A stretch of DNA of 64,000 nucleotides from Gammaproteobacteria bacterium (GTDB taxonomy: Bacteria > Gemmatimonadota > Gemmatimonadetes > Longimicrobiales > Gaopeijiaceae): assembly GCA_028821195.1 (NCBI GenBank), contig JAPPHB010000090.1, positions 41,946-105,945 on the forward strand. The letters run 5' to 3'. Shown here in pieces: positions 1 to 6,701 of the stretch (position 1 is its first letter; the number at the start of each line of letters is the position of its first letter). The notes below the pieces were generated by a model. That model did not search any database. It was not told where the DNA came from and saw only the letters and a list, made by a program, of their open reading frames with translations. Made by a program: the position numbers and the translations under genes.

Positions 1-432
1 CCCCTTGAGCCTGATGTTCTCGGTCTCGAGCCGCTGGGCTCGGCGCAGAGCCCGGCCGAGGTCCACCTGCGTCCGAATCGTGGCGAGCAGCCGCTCATTG
101 TCCCACGGCTTCTCGACATAGTCCCGCGCTCCCCGGCGCATCGCCTCCACGGCGCCGCCCACGCTTCCCCACGCGGTCATGGTGACCACGGGCAGGGTTT
201 CGTCCAGTTCGCGCAGGTCGCCGAGCAGGCCCAGTCCCTCCTTTCCGGAGGTGGTGTCGCGGGTGTAGTTCAGGTCGAGCAGGGCCAGGTCGAAGTCGCC
301 CTTTTCGACCGCGCGCCGGGCCGCACCGGGCGACGTGACGGCCGTGGTCTCAAAACCCTCGCCCTTAAGCAGCAGGCGCAGTGCTTCAAGAATGTCGCTC
401 TGGTCGTCCGCGATCAGGATACGCGCCGCCAT
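1..432 (-). CDS. NtrC-family response regulator, receiver domain (C-terminal part off window)
   Basis: The 144 visible codons form a full receiver domain that runs off the left edge. It opens MAARILIADDQSDI, with the acidic pocket DD at residues 9-10, the phospho-acceptor Asp in LALLDLNY, a conserved Thr in VVTMTAWGS and the Lys in YVEKPW. The loop after the phospho-Asp (NYTRDTTSGKEG) is the form usual in sigma-54 activators of Acidobacteria/Gemmatimonadota type, and the visible end is the start of a helical linker, so an AAA+ sigma-54 domain and Fis HTH are expected beyond base 1. It would act in the cytoplasm, downstream of a histidine kinase not seen here. The ATG at 432 has only a weak purine-rich stretch upstream. 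Receiver identity is certain; the subfamily is inferred. Confidence 0.85.
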   Translation of the reverse strand, partial: MAARILIADDQSDILEALRLLLKGEGFETTAVTSPGAARRAVEKGDFDLALLDLNYTRDTTSGKEGLGLLGDLRELDETLPVVTMTAWGSVGGAVEAMRRGARDYVEKPWDNERLLATIRTQVDLGRALRRAQRLETENIRLKG

Positions 433-744
433 GGGTTGCCTGCCTCATTCTCGTGCACGGTTGAAGCCGCCAGCTTGCTCGACGCCTGAAAGATGATGCT
501 GATGGCCGCTGCCTTCCACCGTCGGCTTGCCCGGCCCCGCTCAATCGTGAACTCACGAGAAAGCTTCGTGCCAATCGACGGCAGGAGGTCGTATCAGATG
601 GTAGCCCAAGAGCTTATGGCCACCGTCAAAGGATGAGCGCCAGGACGGCCATCGACCGATAGTGGGACGGGATGTTCCGTTTTCGAACAAGTGGCGCAGG
701 TGGTTCGGAGTTGTTGGGCGATGGTCCCGCTTGACAGTTGGCGC
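433..744. other. 312-base intergenic region between response regulator and propeller lipoprotein
   Basis: I see no convincing gene here. It is the upstream region of the response regulator and the downstream region of the lipoprotein gene, both on the minus strand. Two signals stand out: a sigma-54-like promoter on the minus strand at 558-574, and a small inverted repeat TGTTC-N7-GAACA at 673-689 of unknown role. The inverted repeat has no T-tract typical of an intrinsic terminator. Confidence 0.5.
558..574 (-). promoter_or_regulatory. candidate sigma-54 promoter for the response regulator
   Basis: Read on the minus strand this is TTGGCACGAAGCTTTCT. It matches the -24 element (TTGGCACG) exactly and keeps the right spacing to a -12 element, but the -12 reads TTTC where TTGC is expected, so the normally invariant G is missing. 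Transcription would start roughly 115 bases before the response regulator ATG. A sigma-54 activator controlling itself through sigma-54 is plausible but not shown. Confidence 0.35.
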
Positions 745-1992
745 TCAGGACGGAGGTCGGTCAGCCGGTGTGATGCGGCCTCGGACGACGTAGCTCACGT
801 CCAACTCGTCCGTCACGATCAGCCATACCAGTTCTCCGCGCACGACCGGGACGACTGGACCAAAGAGGTTCAGGCCGGGTCCCAGGCTGACCGTTCCGAG
901 CCAGGCGCCGTCGCCGGAGTAGACATCAAACAACACCCCGTTGTCGCGGGACGGCGTGCGGACCCACAGATTCCCCTCGGCCGACTGGAAGATGGCCTCG
1001 ACGGCGGGTCTGATATTCGGGACACGGGACCAGTCGAACTGGCCACCCACGCCCATGCTCGAGAGCATTTCCCGCATCCCGTCGATCACCGAGTCGCGTT
1101 CGACCGCAGGCACGGGGACGGGGGGTCTCCGGGTCTCGACCATGAGCGTCGCACCACTTTCCGCCTGCCACCGGGTGATTCGATACTCCGGATCGCCGGC
1201 CCGGGTGGACCACACGGCGCCTCGCGCATCGATGTGCCTGACCTCGGCCGCGAAGAACGGGATGCCATACACCATGTAGCCGCCGTCGCGCTCCAGGTAG
1301 AAGGTGCCGGGCTGGCTTGCGGGGTCGTATTCTTCATCCTCGGGGGGGTCGGCGGACGGAGGCAGAGAGTCGATCCGCGTCATCGTCAGATCGTAGACGC
1401 GAATCTGCTCCCGGTTCCCGCCCGACCACGGCCGGTAGATGCGGCTCCCGTCCACCATCGCGCCGTTCCACACCCAGCCGGAATACCCGCCGTCGAACGG
1501 AAAGGACTCGATGTAGCCGGCCTCGGGATCGAAGACCGACATGCGCCCGTTGCGCTCATCCGGGACCCAAATCCGCCCGTTGGGGCCGAGCATGAGACCG
1601 TTTGCGTCCATGAATTCCCCCGGTCCCTGGCCCCTTCCGCCGTGGGTTGCGAGGTGGGAGCCATCCGGGCCGAAGACGCGCAGTTCCTGCACCTGGGAAT
1701 CGAGGACGGCGAAAGCTCCCCCGTCCAGCACGACGAGACCCTTCAGATACGCGAACCCATCCGGTCCGTCACCATCGACCGAGCCGACGCGGAGTTCCTC
1801 TACCAGCGTCCACGTGGGAGATACGTTCGCCGGCGGGATGTTCGTGACGCGAGCCCTGCCGGATGGCAACGTGTCCCGCACTGTGGTCCAGCCGCTCCGC
1901 GAAGCGGTGTCATTGCAGCCGATCAGGACGACGGAGGCCATTCCAATCAGGGTGGATCGCATTCGTATACAGCACGTACCATGCCATTTCAT
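745..1992 (-). CDS. 6-bladed beta-propeller lipoprotein
   Basis: This 415-residue exported protein starts with a basic segment, a hydrophobic stretch and the lipobox VVLIGC, so it is probably a lipoprotein. The rest shows repeats typical of 6-bladed/NHL-like propellers of Bacteroidota and Gemmatimonadota: a Phe-Ala-Tyr-Leu-Lys-Gly strand, VLDSQVQELRVFGPDGSHLA, then GRGQGPGEFMDANGLMLGPN, the usual start of a blade. The start at 1992 is favoured by AGGAG nine bases upstream; a second Met ten codons later would also leave the signal intact. No catalytic residues are recognisable; such proteins are usually of unknown binding function. It resembles the propeller protein at 42220-43452 in design. 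Confidence 0.75.
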   Translation of the reverse strand: MKWHGTCCIRMRSTLIGMASVVLIGCNDTASRSGWTTVRDTLPSGRARVTNIPPANVSPTWTLVEELRVGSVDGDGPDGFAYLKGLVVLDGGAFAVLDSQVQELRVFGPDGSHLATHGGRGQGPGEFMDANGLMLGPNGRIWVPDERNGRMSVFDPEAGYIESFPFDGGYSGWVWNGAMVDGSRIYRPWSGGNREQIRVYDLTMTRIDSLPPSADPPEDEEYDPASQPGTFYLERDGGYMVYGIPFFAAEVRHIDARGAVWSTRAGDPEYRITRWQAESGATLMVETRRPPVPVPAVERDSVIDGMREMLSSMGVGGQFDWSRVPNIRPAVEAIFQSAEGNLWVRTPSRDNGVLFDVYSGDGAWLGTVSLGPGLNLFGPVVPVVRGELVWLIVTDELDVSYVVRGRITPADRPPS

Positions 1993-2053
1993 GATCGCAA
2001 ATCTCCTGCCAAATCATAGCGGTGGCGCGCCCGACGACACGTTCGCCCCAGCC

Positions 2054-3115
2054 TCAGAATCCGTCCGGGAGACCGCTCAACCATTCCGACCAGGCGTCAG
2101 GTTCCGCGCCAAGATCCTCACCGCTCACCATCGTCAAGAGGTCCATCGCGGTTTCCCGCGTCTTCTCGTGCGCGGCGCCAACGTGGGCAAGAAGCAGGTC
2201 GGACGCTTCCCGGATCAGCTGTTTTCCGAATTCCGGCTCGATTTCGGTGGCGACCAGGACCCTGAGAACCACCTGGAACGCGAACGGATTGGTGCCATCG
2301 AGTAGTGCCGACAGGGGTTCCCAGGCCCCAGTCCAACGGACCGAGCGGTGTCTCTCTGCTTTCAGAAGCCCCCGAAGAACCGCCTCGGCCGCCCCCTGAA
2401 CCCGCGCGTTCGGATGGATCAAGGTCGAGACCAGGTCGTGCCAGGTGGTGTCGTGCGCACTGAAGTTGACGAGGACGACCGCCGCCGCCGCTCGCGAGGA
2501 CCAGGATTCGTCGCGCTCGAGTAGTGCACGGGCCAGGAGACGATCCCGCTCTCTATCCATGGCCTCGATCTGCCCCCAGATCGGATCAAGATCGGCGGGG
2601 TCGATGCCCACGACTTCCACGTGTTCCTGCACCCTCTCGGGATCGTGTCGCGAGTGGAACATCTCCGCAGCCATGACCAGAGTCCCGAAGTTCCTTTCGG
2701 CCAATGACTTGAGGGCCTGCCAACGCTCGGGCAACGGGAGAGTCTCGCTGCCGGGGGTCCGATACCGGACTCGCGCACGGTCCTCCACGCCGACGATGAC
2801 CGTATACGGTTCGGCGGCATCGGACATGAGGAAGTCCACCGAATAGGAGTCGTAGTGGACGGCGACGGCGGCATCGGCGAATCCAAGCTGACTCTTCATC
2901 GTGATGGCGCACGCGTGGAGAGGCCGGTCGGGATCGATCCGCTGGATGGCCTCAAGCAACTCGGGCGCGCTCCAACGCTTCAGCCCGATGAACTCGACCG
3001 GTCCTCGCGGCCCGGCGAGGACCTGACTCGTACCTCCTGACGCCGTTGCGCTGAGGAGAATCGCCATGTACAGGATTGATCGGGGAATGGTCATCGGGTA
3101 CCGAAGGATGGTCAT
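2054..3115 (-). CDS. exported HEAT-like repeat protein, function unknown
   Basis: The 353-residue product has an N-terminal hydrophobic segment (RSILYMAILLSATASG) compatible with a signal peptide. The C-terminal half is almost all alpha-helical, with helix pairs such as ARVQGAAEAVLRGLL and FQVVLRVLVATEIEP that look like degenerate HEAT repeats. I do not recognise a family. The start is set at the ATG at 3115 because AGGGAG lies eight bases upstream; a GTG three codons earlier would sit directly on that ribosome site. The first codons duplicate the short peptide MTI-x-R. It follows the BlaI-M56 pair on the same strand and shares a promoter element with it, so it may be part of the same response. 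Confidence 0.6.
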   Translation of the reverse strand: MTILRYPMTIPRSILYMAILLSATASGGTSQVLAGPRGPVEFIGLKRWSAPELLEAIQRIDPDRPLHACAITMKSQLGFADAAVAVHYDSYSVDFLMSDAAEPYTVIVGVEDRARVRYRTPGSETLPLPERWQALKSLAERNFGTLVMAAEMFHSRHDPERVQEHVEVVGIDPADLDPIWGQIEAMDRERDRLLARALLERDESWSSRAAAAVVLVNFSAHDTTWHDLVSTLIHPNARVQGAAEAVLRGLLKAERHRSVRWTGAWEPLSALLDGTNPFAFQVVLRVLVATEIEPEFGKQLIREASDLLLAHVGAAHEKTRETAMDLLTMVSGEDLGAEPDAWSEWLSGLPDGF

Positions 3116-3173
3116 CGGGTGCACTCCCTGCTGAAGGTGCGTGGTATTCTCGGTTTTGGGGCTTGGGAGCTGG

Positions 3174-3203
3174 ATTGTGCTCAGGAACGGTGAAAAATCA
3201 ACA
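3174..3203 (-). promoter_or_regulatory. putative promoter carrying the element TGTTGATTTTTCA
   Basis: On the minus strand, bases 3203-3191 read TGTTGATTTTTCA, identical over 13 bases to the element before the BlaI gene at 6088-6076. Within it TTGATT would be a -35, followed after 16 bases by CACAAT (4 of 6 matches to a -10). It lies 76-88 bases before the HEAT-like gene. Whether it is simply a shared -35 region or a regulator site cannot be told from the sequence. Confidence 0.4.
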
Positions 3204-3309
3204 CTTTGGATCCATAATGATCTTCCCCGGGAAAGCCTTGTCCTAGGGCGATCTCCCGGGTCGGCAGAACGCTGATGAAGAAGAACGGAAGTAACGGAAC
3301 CCGGAGGCG

Positions 3310-5562
3310 TTACCCGATGATGCGGCGCAGGGCGGCGACCTCGTCGTCCAGCGAGCGCTCGATTTCGTCGATGCGTCCGTCCGCGTCAAATTCCTCGACC
3401 CGACCCTCGGCTTCCTCGATCTTGCCAGCGAGGTCGTATTCCTCGATCTCCATCTCGATTCCCCGGATCCTACCGTCGAGATCGTATTCCTTGATCTGGA
3501 TTTCGATCTCCCGGATCTTGCCGTCGAGATCGTATTCCTCGATCTGCTCCTCGATCTCTCGCACCCTTTGGGCCAGGTCGTACTCTTGGATGCCCTGCCG
3601 CAGGGCTCGCGACTCGGTCTCCATGCGGTCTGCCTGCAGTTCCAATGACTGCATCGTGGCCCGAAGCGCCCCTTGAATGCCGGCGAACGGCATTCGCGCG
3701 ATCTCCCGACGCAGGCGATCGACCTCCATGTCGGTATATGCCAACTGGTGGTGCAGGTCGCTGACGTGCAACTGTTGGGTGCTGATCTGACGCTGCAAGC
3801 CACCAACGTGCCTCTGGTGAGTGCCGATCTCACGCTGCAAGCCACCGACGTGCCTTTGGTGAGTGCCGATCTGACGCTGCAGGCCGCTTACATGCCTTCG
3901 GTGGGCCCATCCGGTCTCCCGCAGGCTGCTTGCCTCGGCGAGGACGTCCTGCACATCGAGGTATCCGTTCATCACCGTGAGCATCAGGTCGCGCCATTCG
4001 CGGGCCCGGTCGTCAAAGACCTCGGAGCGCCCATCGATGCTCCAGTCGTACTCCAGCCCGCCGGGACCACGGGTAACCACCAGCCGGTGCAGCCTCTCCG
4101 CCTGCGACTCGAGCACGAACCAGCTTCCCTCATCCGCGCTGTCGGTGGCCACGTTCTGCGACCCGATCTCGAAGTTGCCGCGGTTGCGCATGCACATGCG
4201 AAGGCCGTCCACTTGGCGCTGGAGGGTCCATTCGCCCCTTCGGCGCACTATGGTCCACTTTCCCGGATTGCACTGGAACGGCTGGGGGTTAACGGCCTCA
4301 GGTGTCGCAAGCGGAGCGGGTGCGGGCTCAACACTTCGCGATTCGACGGGCGGTGCATTGGTGACGGGCGGTGGGACTTCCATAGGTTCCGACATCGGAG
4401 GCGCAGCAGCCAGACGCTCCGTTTCCGCATTCTCCGGGGTCGAGGGCTGGGGGGCCGGCTCTCTTGGCACTGGATGGCCGCAGGCGAGGAGAGTGCCCAC
4501 CATACCGATCGCTGCAAGCGCGGACGTGGTGCCAACCGCGGAATACCGCGGGCGATGCCGTCTGAGGATGGACAGGATGCGGTCTTCCAGTTGCGAGCGC
4601 TGCACCATGCCAAGGGCCATTGCGGCTGGCCGGCCGACGGTCTCCGACGCCAGCGAGAACAGGTGCCGGGCGTATTCCGAAGGGCGTGTCCCCAGAGCCA
4701 GGACCTCCTCGTCGCAGGATCGTTCGCTGGCCACCGCCGACAAGCGGGATGCCAGCCAGCCAAGAGGATGAAACCAGTAGCAGGCCGCCGCCACGCGGCC
4801 CAGGAGATGCCGCAGTGCGTCGTGTCGGCGGACATGTACGAGCTCGTGTGCGAGCACAACCTCGCGGCGATCCGGCGCCCAGGTCTCGGCCGAAGACGGG
4901 AGTAGAATCACGGGCCGCCACAGGCCCCCGGTCATCGGTGTAGTCGCTCCAGCACTCGACAGGATTCGCACGTTCTTTCGCATGCCCAGACGCCGCCGGA
5001 TCGAGGCGGCCTGCTTCAGCCAGCCGGGTTCGCTCATGGGAACCGCAGCGCGAACCAACTTCCGGAACCGGAGGCCGCCGACGACCAGAGATACGAGCGC
5101 GGCAGCGCAGCCCACTACCCAGATGAGGAACGCGATGGCGGAGAGGGCCAGCGGGGAGGGTAGGTCGCTCGCTCCGAACTGGGGCAAGCCGGATTCCACC
5201 GGCGAGGAACCGGACGCGGTTGTCGGGCGGGTCGCCTGCCGCAGCGACCCGCCCGAGATGGGTGCGCCGGGCATTTCGCGCGGCATTCCCGCAGCGGATG
5301 CCCGCTCCAAACTCTTCTCAAGGGAAAGCACTCCGGCCTGGGCGTCCCCCGCTGGCAGAATGGGCACCGGCCACGACGGACCAAGGAGGCTCACTATCGG
5401 CAGCGCCAGCAATACGACAAACGTGGTCGTCCAGAGCAGGTGCAGAGTTCGAGCGGATCCTCGTCGCGCGAGCCAAGCCAGCGCCAGCGCGAGACACATC
5501 ACCAACGTGGCTTTGAGAACCAGTCCCGCAACACCAGCGGCGGCAACGCCCAGCGCGCTCAT
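3310..5562 (-). CDS. M56-family (BlaR1/MecR1-like) membrane metallopeptidase sensor with periodic repeat tail
   Basis: This 750-residue protein has the M56 layout: two N-terminal membrane segments, a third near residues 140-165, the zinc motif HELVHVRRHD near residue 240, the downstream ERSCDEEV ligand region, and a fourth membrane segment (about 340-360). In BlaR1 family members the cytoplasmic peptidase acts when an outer domain senses a signal, leading to loss of the BlaI repressor. Here the outer part is not a penicillin-binding domain: I see no SxxK/KTG set. Instead there is a Pro/Glu linker, a globular stretch (about 430-540), four 14-residue repeats and five 16-residue repeats, probably coiled coil. 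It overlaps the BlaI gene by four bases (ATGA), so the two are co-transcribed. Confidence 0.85.
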   Translation of the reverse strand: MSALGVAAAGVAGLVLKATLVMCLALALAWLARRGSARTLHLLWTTTFVVLLALPIVSLLGPSWPVPILPAGDAQAGVLSLEKSLERASAAGMPREMPGAPISGGSLRQATRPTTASGSSPVESGLPQFGASDLPSPLALSAIAFLIWVVGCAAALVSLVVGGLRFRKLVRAAVPMSEPGWLKQAASIRRRLGMRKNVRILSSAGATTPMTGGLWRPVILLPSSAETWAPDRREVVLAHELVHVRRHDALRHLLGRVAAACYWFHPLGWLASRLSAVASERSCDEEVLALGTRPSEYARHLFSLASETVGRPAAMALGMVQRSQLEDRILSILRRHRPRYSAVGTTSALAAIGMVGTLLACGHPVPREPAPQPSTPENAETERLAAAPPMSEPMEVPPPVTNAPPVESRSVEPAPAPLATPEAVNPQPFQCNPGKWTIVRRRGEWTLQRQVDGLRMCMRNRGNFEIGSQNVATDSADEGSWFVLESQAERLHRLVVTRGPGGLEYDWSIDGRSEVFDDRAREWRDLMLTVMNGYLDVQDVLAEASSLRETGWAHRRHVSGLQRQIGTHQRHVGGLQREIGTHQRHVGGLQRQISTQQLHVSDLHHQLAYTDMEVDRLRREIARMPFAGIQGALRATMQSLELQADRMETESRALRQGIQEYDLAQRVREIEEQIEEYDLDGKIREIEIQIKEYDLDGRIRGIEMEIEEYDLAGKIEEAEGRVEEFDADGRIDEIERSLDDEVAALRRIIG
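3346..3585 (-). repeat. five in-frame 16-residue (48-base) repeats in the M56 protein
   Basis: Residues 660-739 consist of five units of exactly 16 residues, each starting EYDL or EFDA and following the pattern E-[YF]-D-[LA]-x-x-[KR]-[IV]-x-E-x-E-x-x-[IVL]-x. The units are EYDLAQRV, EYDLDGKI, EYDLDGRI, EYDLAGKI and EFDADGRI at their starts. The pattern is acidic and amphipathic, suited to a helical rod. The base-level similarity between units is high, so recent tandem duplication is likely. Confidence 0.85.
3727..3894 (-). repeat. four in-frame 14-residue (42-base) repeats in the M56 protein
   Basis: Residues 557-612 are four units of 14 residues (two heptads each), beginning HVSGLQRQIG, HVGGLQREIG, HVGGLQRQIS and HVSDLHHQLA. 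The His/Gln-rich heptads suggest a coiled coil. The middle units are nearly identical at DNA level, which points to recent slippage or unequal crossing-over. Confidence 0.85.
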
Positions 5563-5972
5563 CGTCCTTGCTCCGCAGCTTCATCGATCATCGCCTTGAT
5601 GCGCTTGCGCTGGGCCGATGTCAGGTCGCCCTCATGGAGCTTGAGAAGCGTGGCTACCGCGCCCTCTACAGAGTCGCCGAAGAACGTCGACAGCACGTGA
5701 CGCATGGCGGAACGGCTCGCGCGGGGGACTGGTGTCGTCGGCGAATAAACGTAACGGGGGCCGTCACGCTCGCGGGTCAAGTGCCCCTTGTCGATCAGGA
5801 TGCGCAGGATCGAGCGGACCGCCGAGTCCGTCGGGGGGTCCGCCATGCGCTCCCGGATCTGGACGGCGGTGGCGCCGCCCGACTCGTAGAGGATGTCCAT
5901 CACCTGGCGTTCCCGCCGGCTTAGCTGGGGACGTTCGTTCACCTGTGTCACGCTCCCTGGTAGTGGGTTCAT
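5559..5972 (-). CDS. BlaI/MecI/CopY-family transcriptional repressor
   Basis: The 137-residue product has the BlaI fold: LSRRERQVMDILYESG, then the recognition region AVQIRERM-x-PPTDSAVRSILRIL and the wing DKGHLTRERDGPRYVYSP, followed by a dimerisation tail. Family members bind a dyad as dimers and are inactivated through the partner M56 protein, encoded directly downstream with a four-base overlap. The first in-frame ATG is at 5972; an internal GTG (codon 11) has GGGAG ten bases upstream and gives a more usual N-terminus, so the true start is uncertain. Targets probably include its own operon. Confidence 0.88.
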   Translation of the reverse strand: MNPLPGSVTQVNERPQLSRRERQVMDILYESGGATAVQIRERMADPPTDSAVRSILRILIDKGHLTRERDGPRYVYSPTTPVPRASRSAMRHVLSTFFGDSVEGAVATLLKLHEGDLTSAQRKRIKAMIDEAAEQGR

Positions 5973-6057
5973 GCGATAGTGGTGTCGGCGGCTGCGGTCG
6001 GAACAAGGAGAGAACTCAATGCCGCGTTCCGACGGGGTCGATCAGCATCTGCAGCAC

Positions 6058-6088
6058 ACCATACCACGTGATTGCTGAAAAATCAACA
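6058..6088 (-). promoter_or_regulatory. putative promoter of the BlaI-M56 operon
   Basis: On the minus strand TTGATT (6086-6081) is separated by 17 bases from TATGGT (6063-6058), a reasonable -35/-10 pair giving a leader of about 80 bases before the BlaI start. The -35 lies in the 13-base element TGTTGATTTTTCA that recurs before the HEAT-like gene. I see no classic BlaI dyad (TACA-N-TGTA type). Confidence 0.5.
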
Positions 6089-6182
6089 TCGTGGGATCAG
6101 CCGGACCCCGGCGCAGCCAACGATGCGCGACCAGCTGTGATTGTATGAGCCTGCTAATGCGGAAGCCGGGGATCGCCGGCTC

Positions 6183-6701
6183 TCAGCGCGGGTCCGCGAA
6201 GCGGTAGTAGAAGGCTGGTAGAGGGACGATGCGTGTACGCGGCGGGCGTTCGTCCACCGGGTCGGGGCGGCGCATGGCCAGGGCCCGGTTGAGGTTGAGT
6301 TCGAATCCGGCGGCGTGTCGCTCGAGCGCGTGCCAGTCCACCCCGATCGGGGCCCGCGCGATCAGGGCGAAACCGGCGCGCTGATCGGCGGGGAAGGCAG
6401 CGACGCCCCAGAGTCCGGCGCCGGCGAATGCCCGAAGGTCGCCCCCGCCGAGGTACTGCTTGCCGGTGACGGCCAGCGACAGGTCCCGTCCCGAGAAGGT
6501 CCCGAGCGCGATCTCCACCGCGCGGTTGCTGGATTCGTACTCGAAGACCAGGGAGATGAGGGCGGTGCCCCCGAGGGTCAGACCGTACCGGTAGACGGGT
6601 GGATCGTCCGCCGGGTCGACCGGGGACTGTGCATGCAGCAAGCCGCCGGGAGCGAGCCCCGCACAACCGGCCAGCAACAGAACCGCGAGGGTTCGGATCA
6701 C
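6183..6701 (-). CDS. exported protein of unknown function, possible small beta-barrel
   Basis: The 172-residue product has a signal peptide (MIRTLAVLLLAGCAGLAPGG, with LLAGC as a possible lipobox) and then alternating strands such as RYGLTLGGTALISLVFEYES and LSLAVTGKQYLGGG-x-LRAFAGAGL, as in small outer-membrane barrels. It ends FYYRFADPR, with an aromatic-rich C-terminal strand. No family recognised. Its ATG overlaps the stop of the TonB receptor gene by four bases, so the two form an operon and it may assist the same uptake system. Confidence 0.6.
   Translation of the reverse strand: MIRTLAVLLLAGCAGLAPGGLLHAQSPVDPADDPPVYRYGLTLGGTALISLVFEYESSNRAVEIALGTFSGRDLSLAVTGKQYLGGGDLRAFAGAGLWGVAAFPADQRAGFALIARAPIGVDWHALERHAAGFELNLNRALAMRRPDPVDERPPRTRIVPLPAFYYRFADPR

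Noticed and set aside
3310..5972. Beta-lactam resistance system (BlaR1-BlaI-BlaZ)
   Set aside because: No beta-lactamase gene nearby and no penicillin-binding domain in the M56 protein, so only the regulatory architecture is shared.
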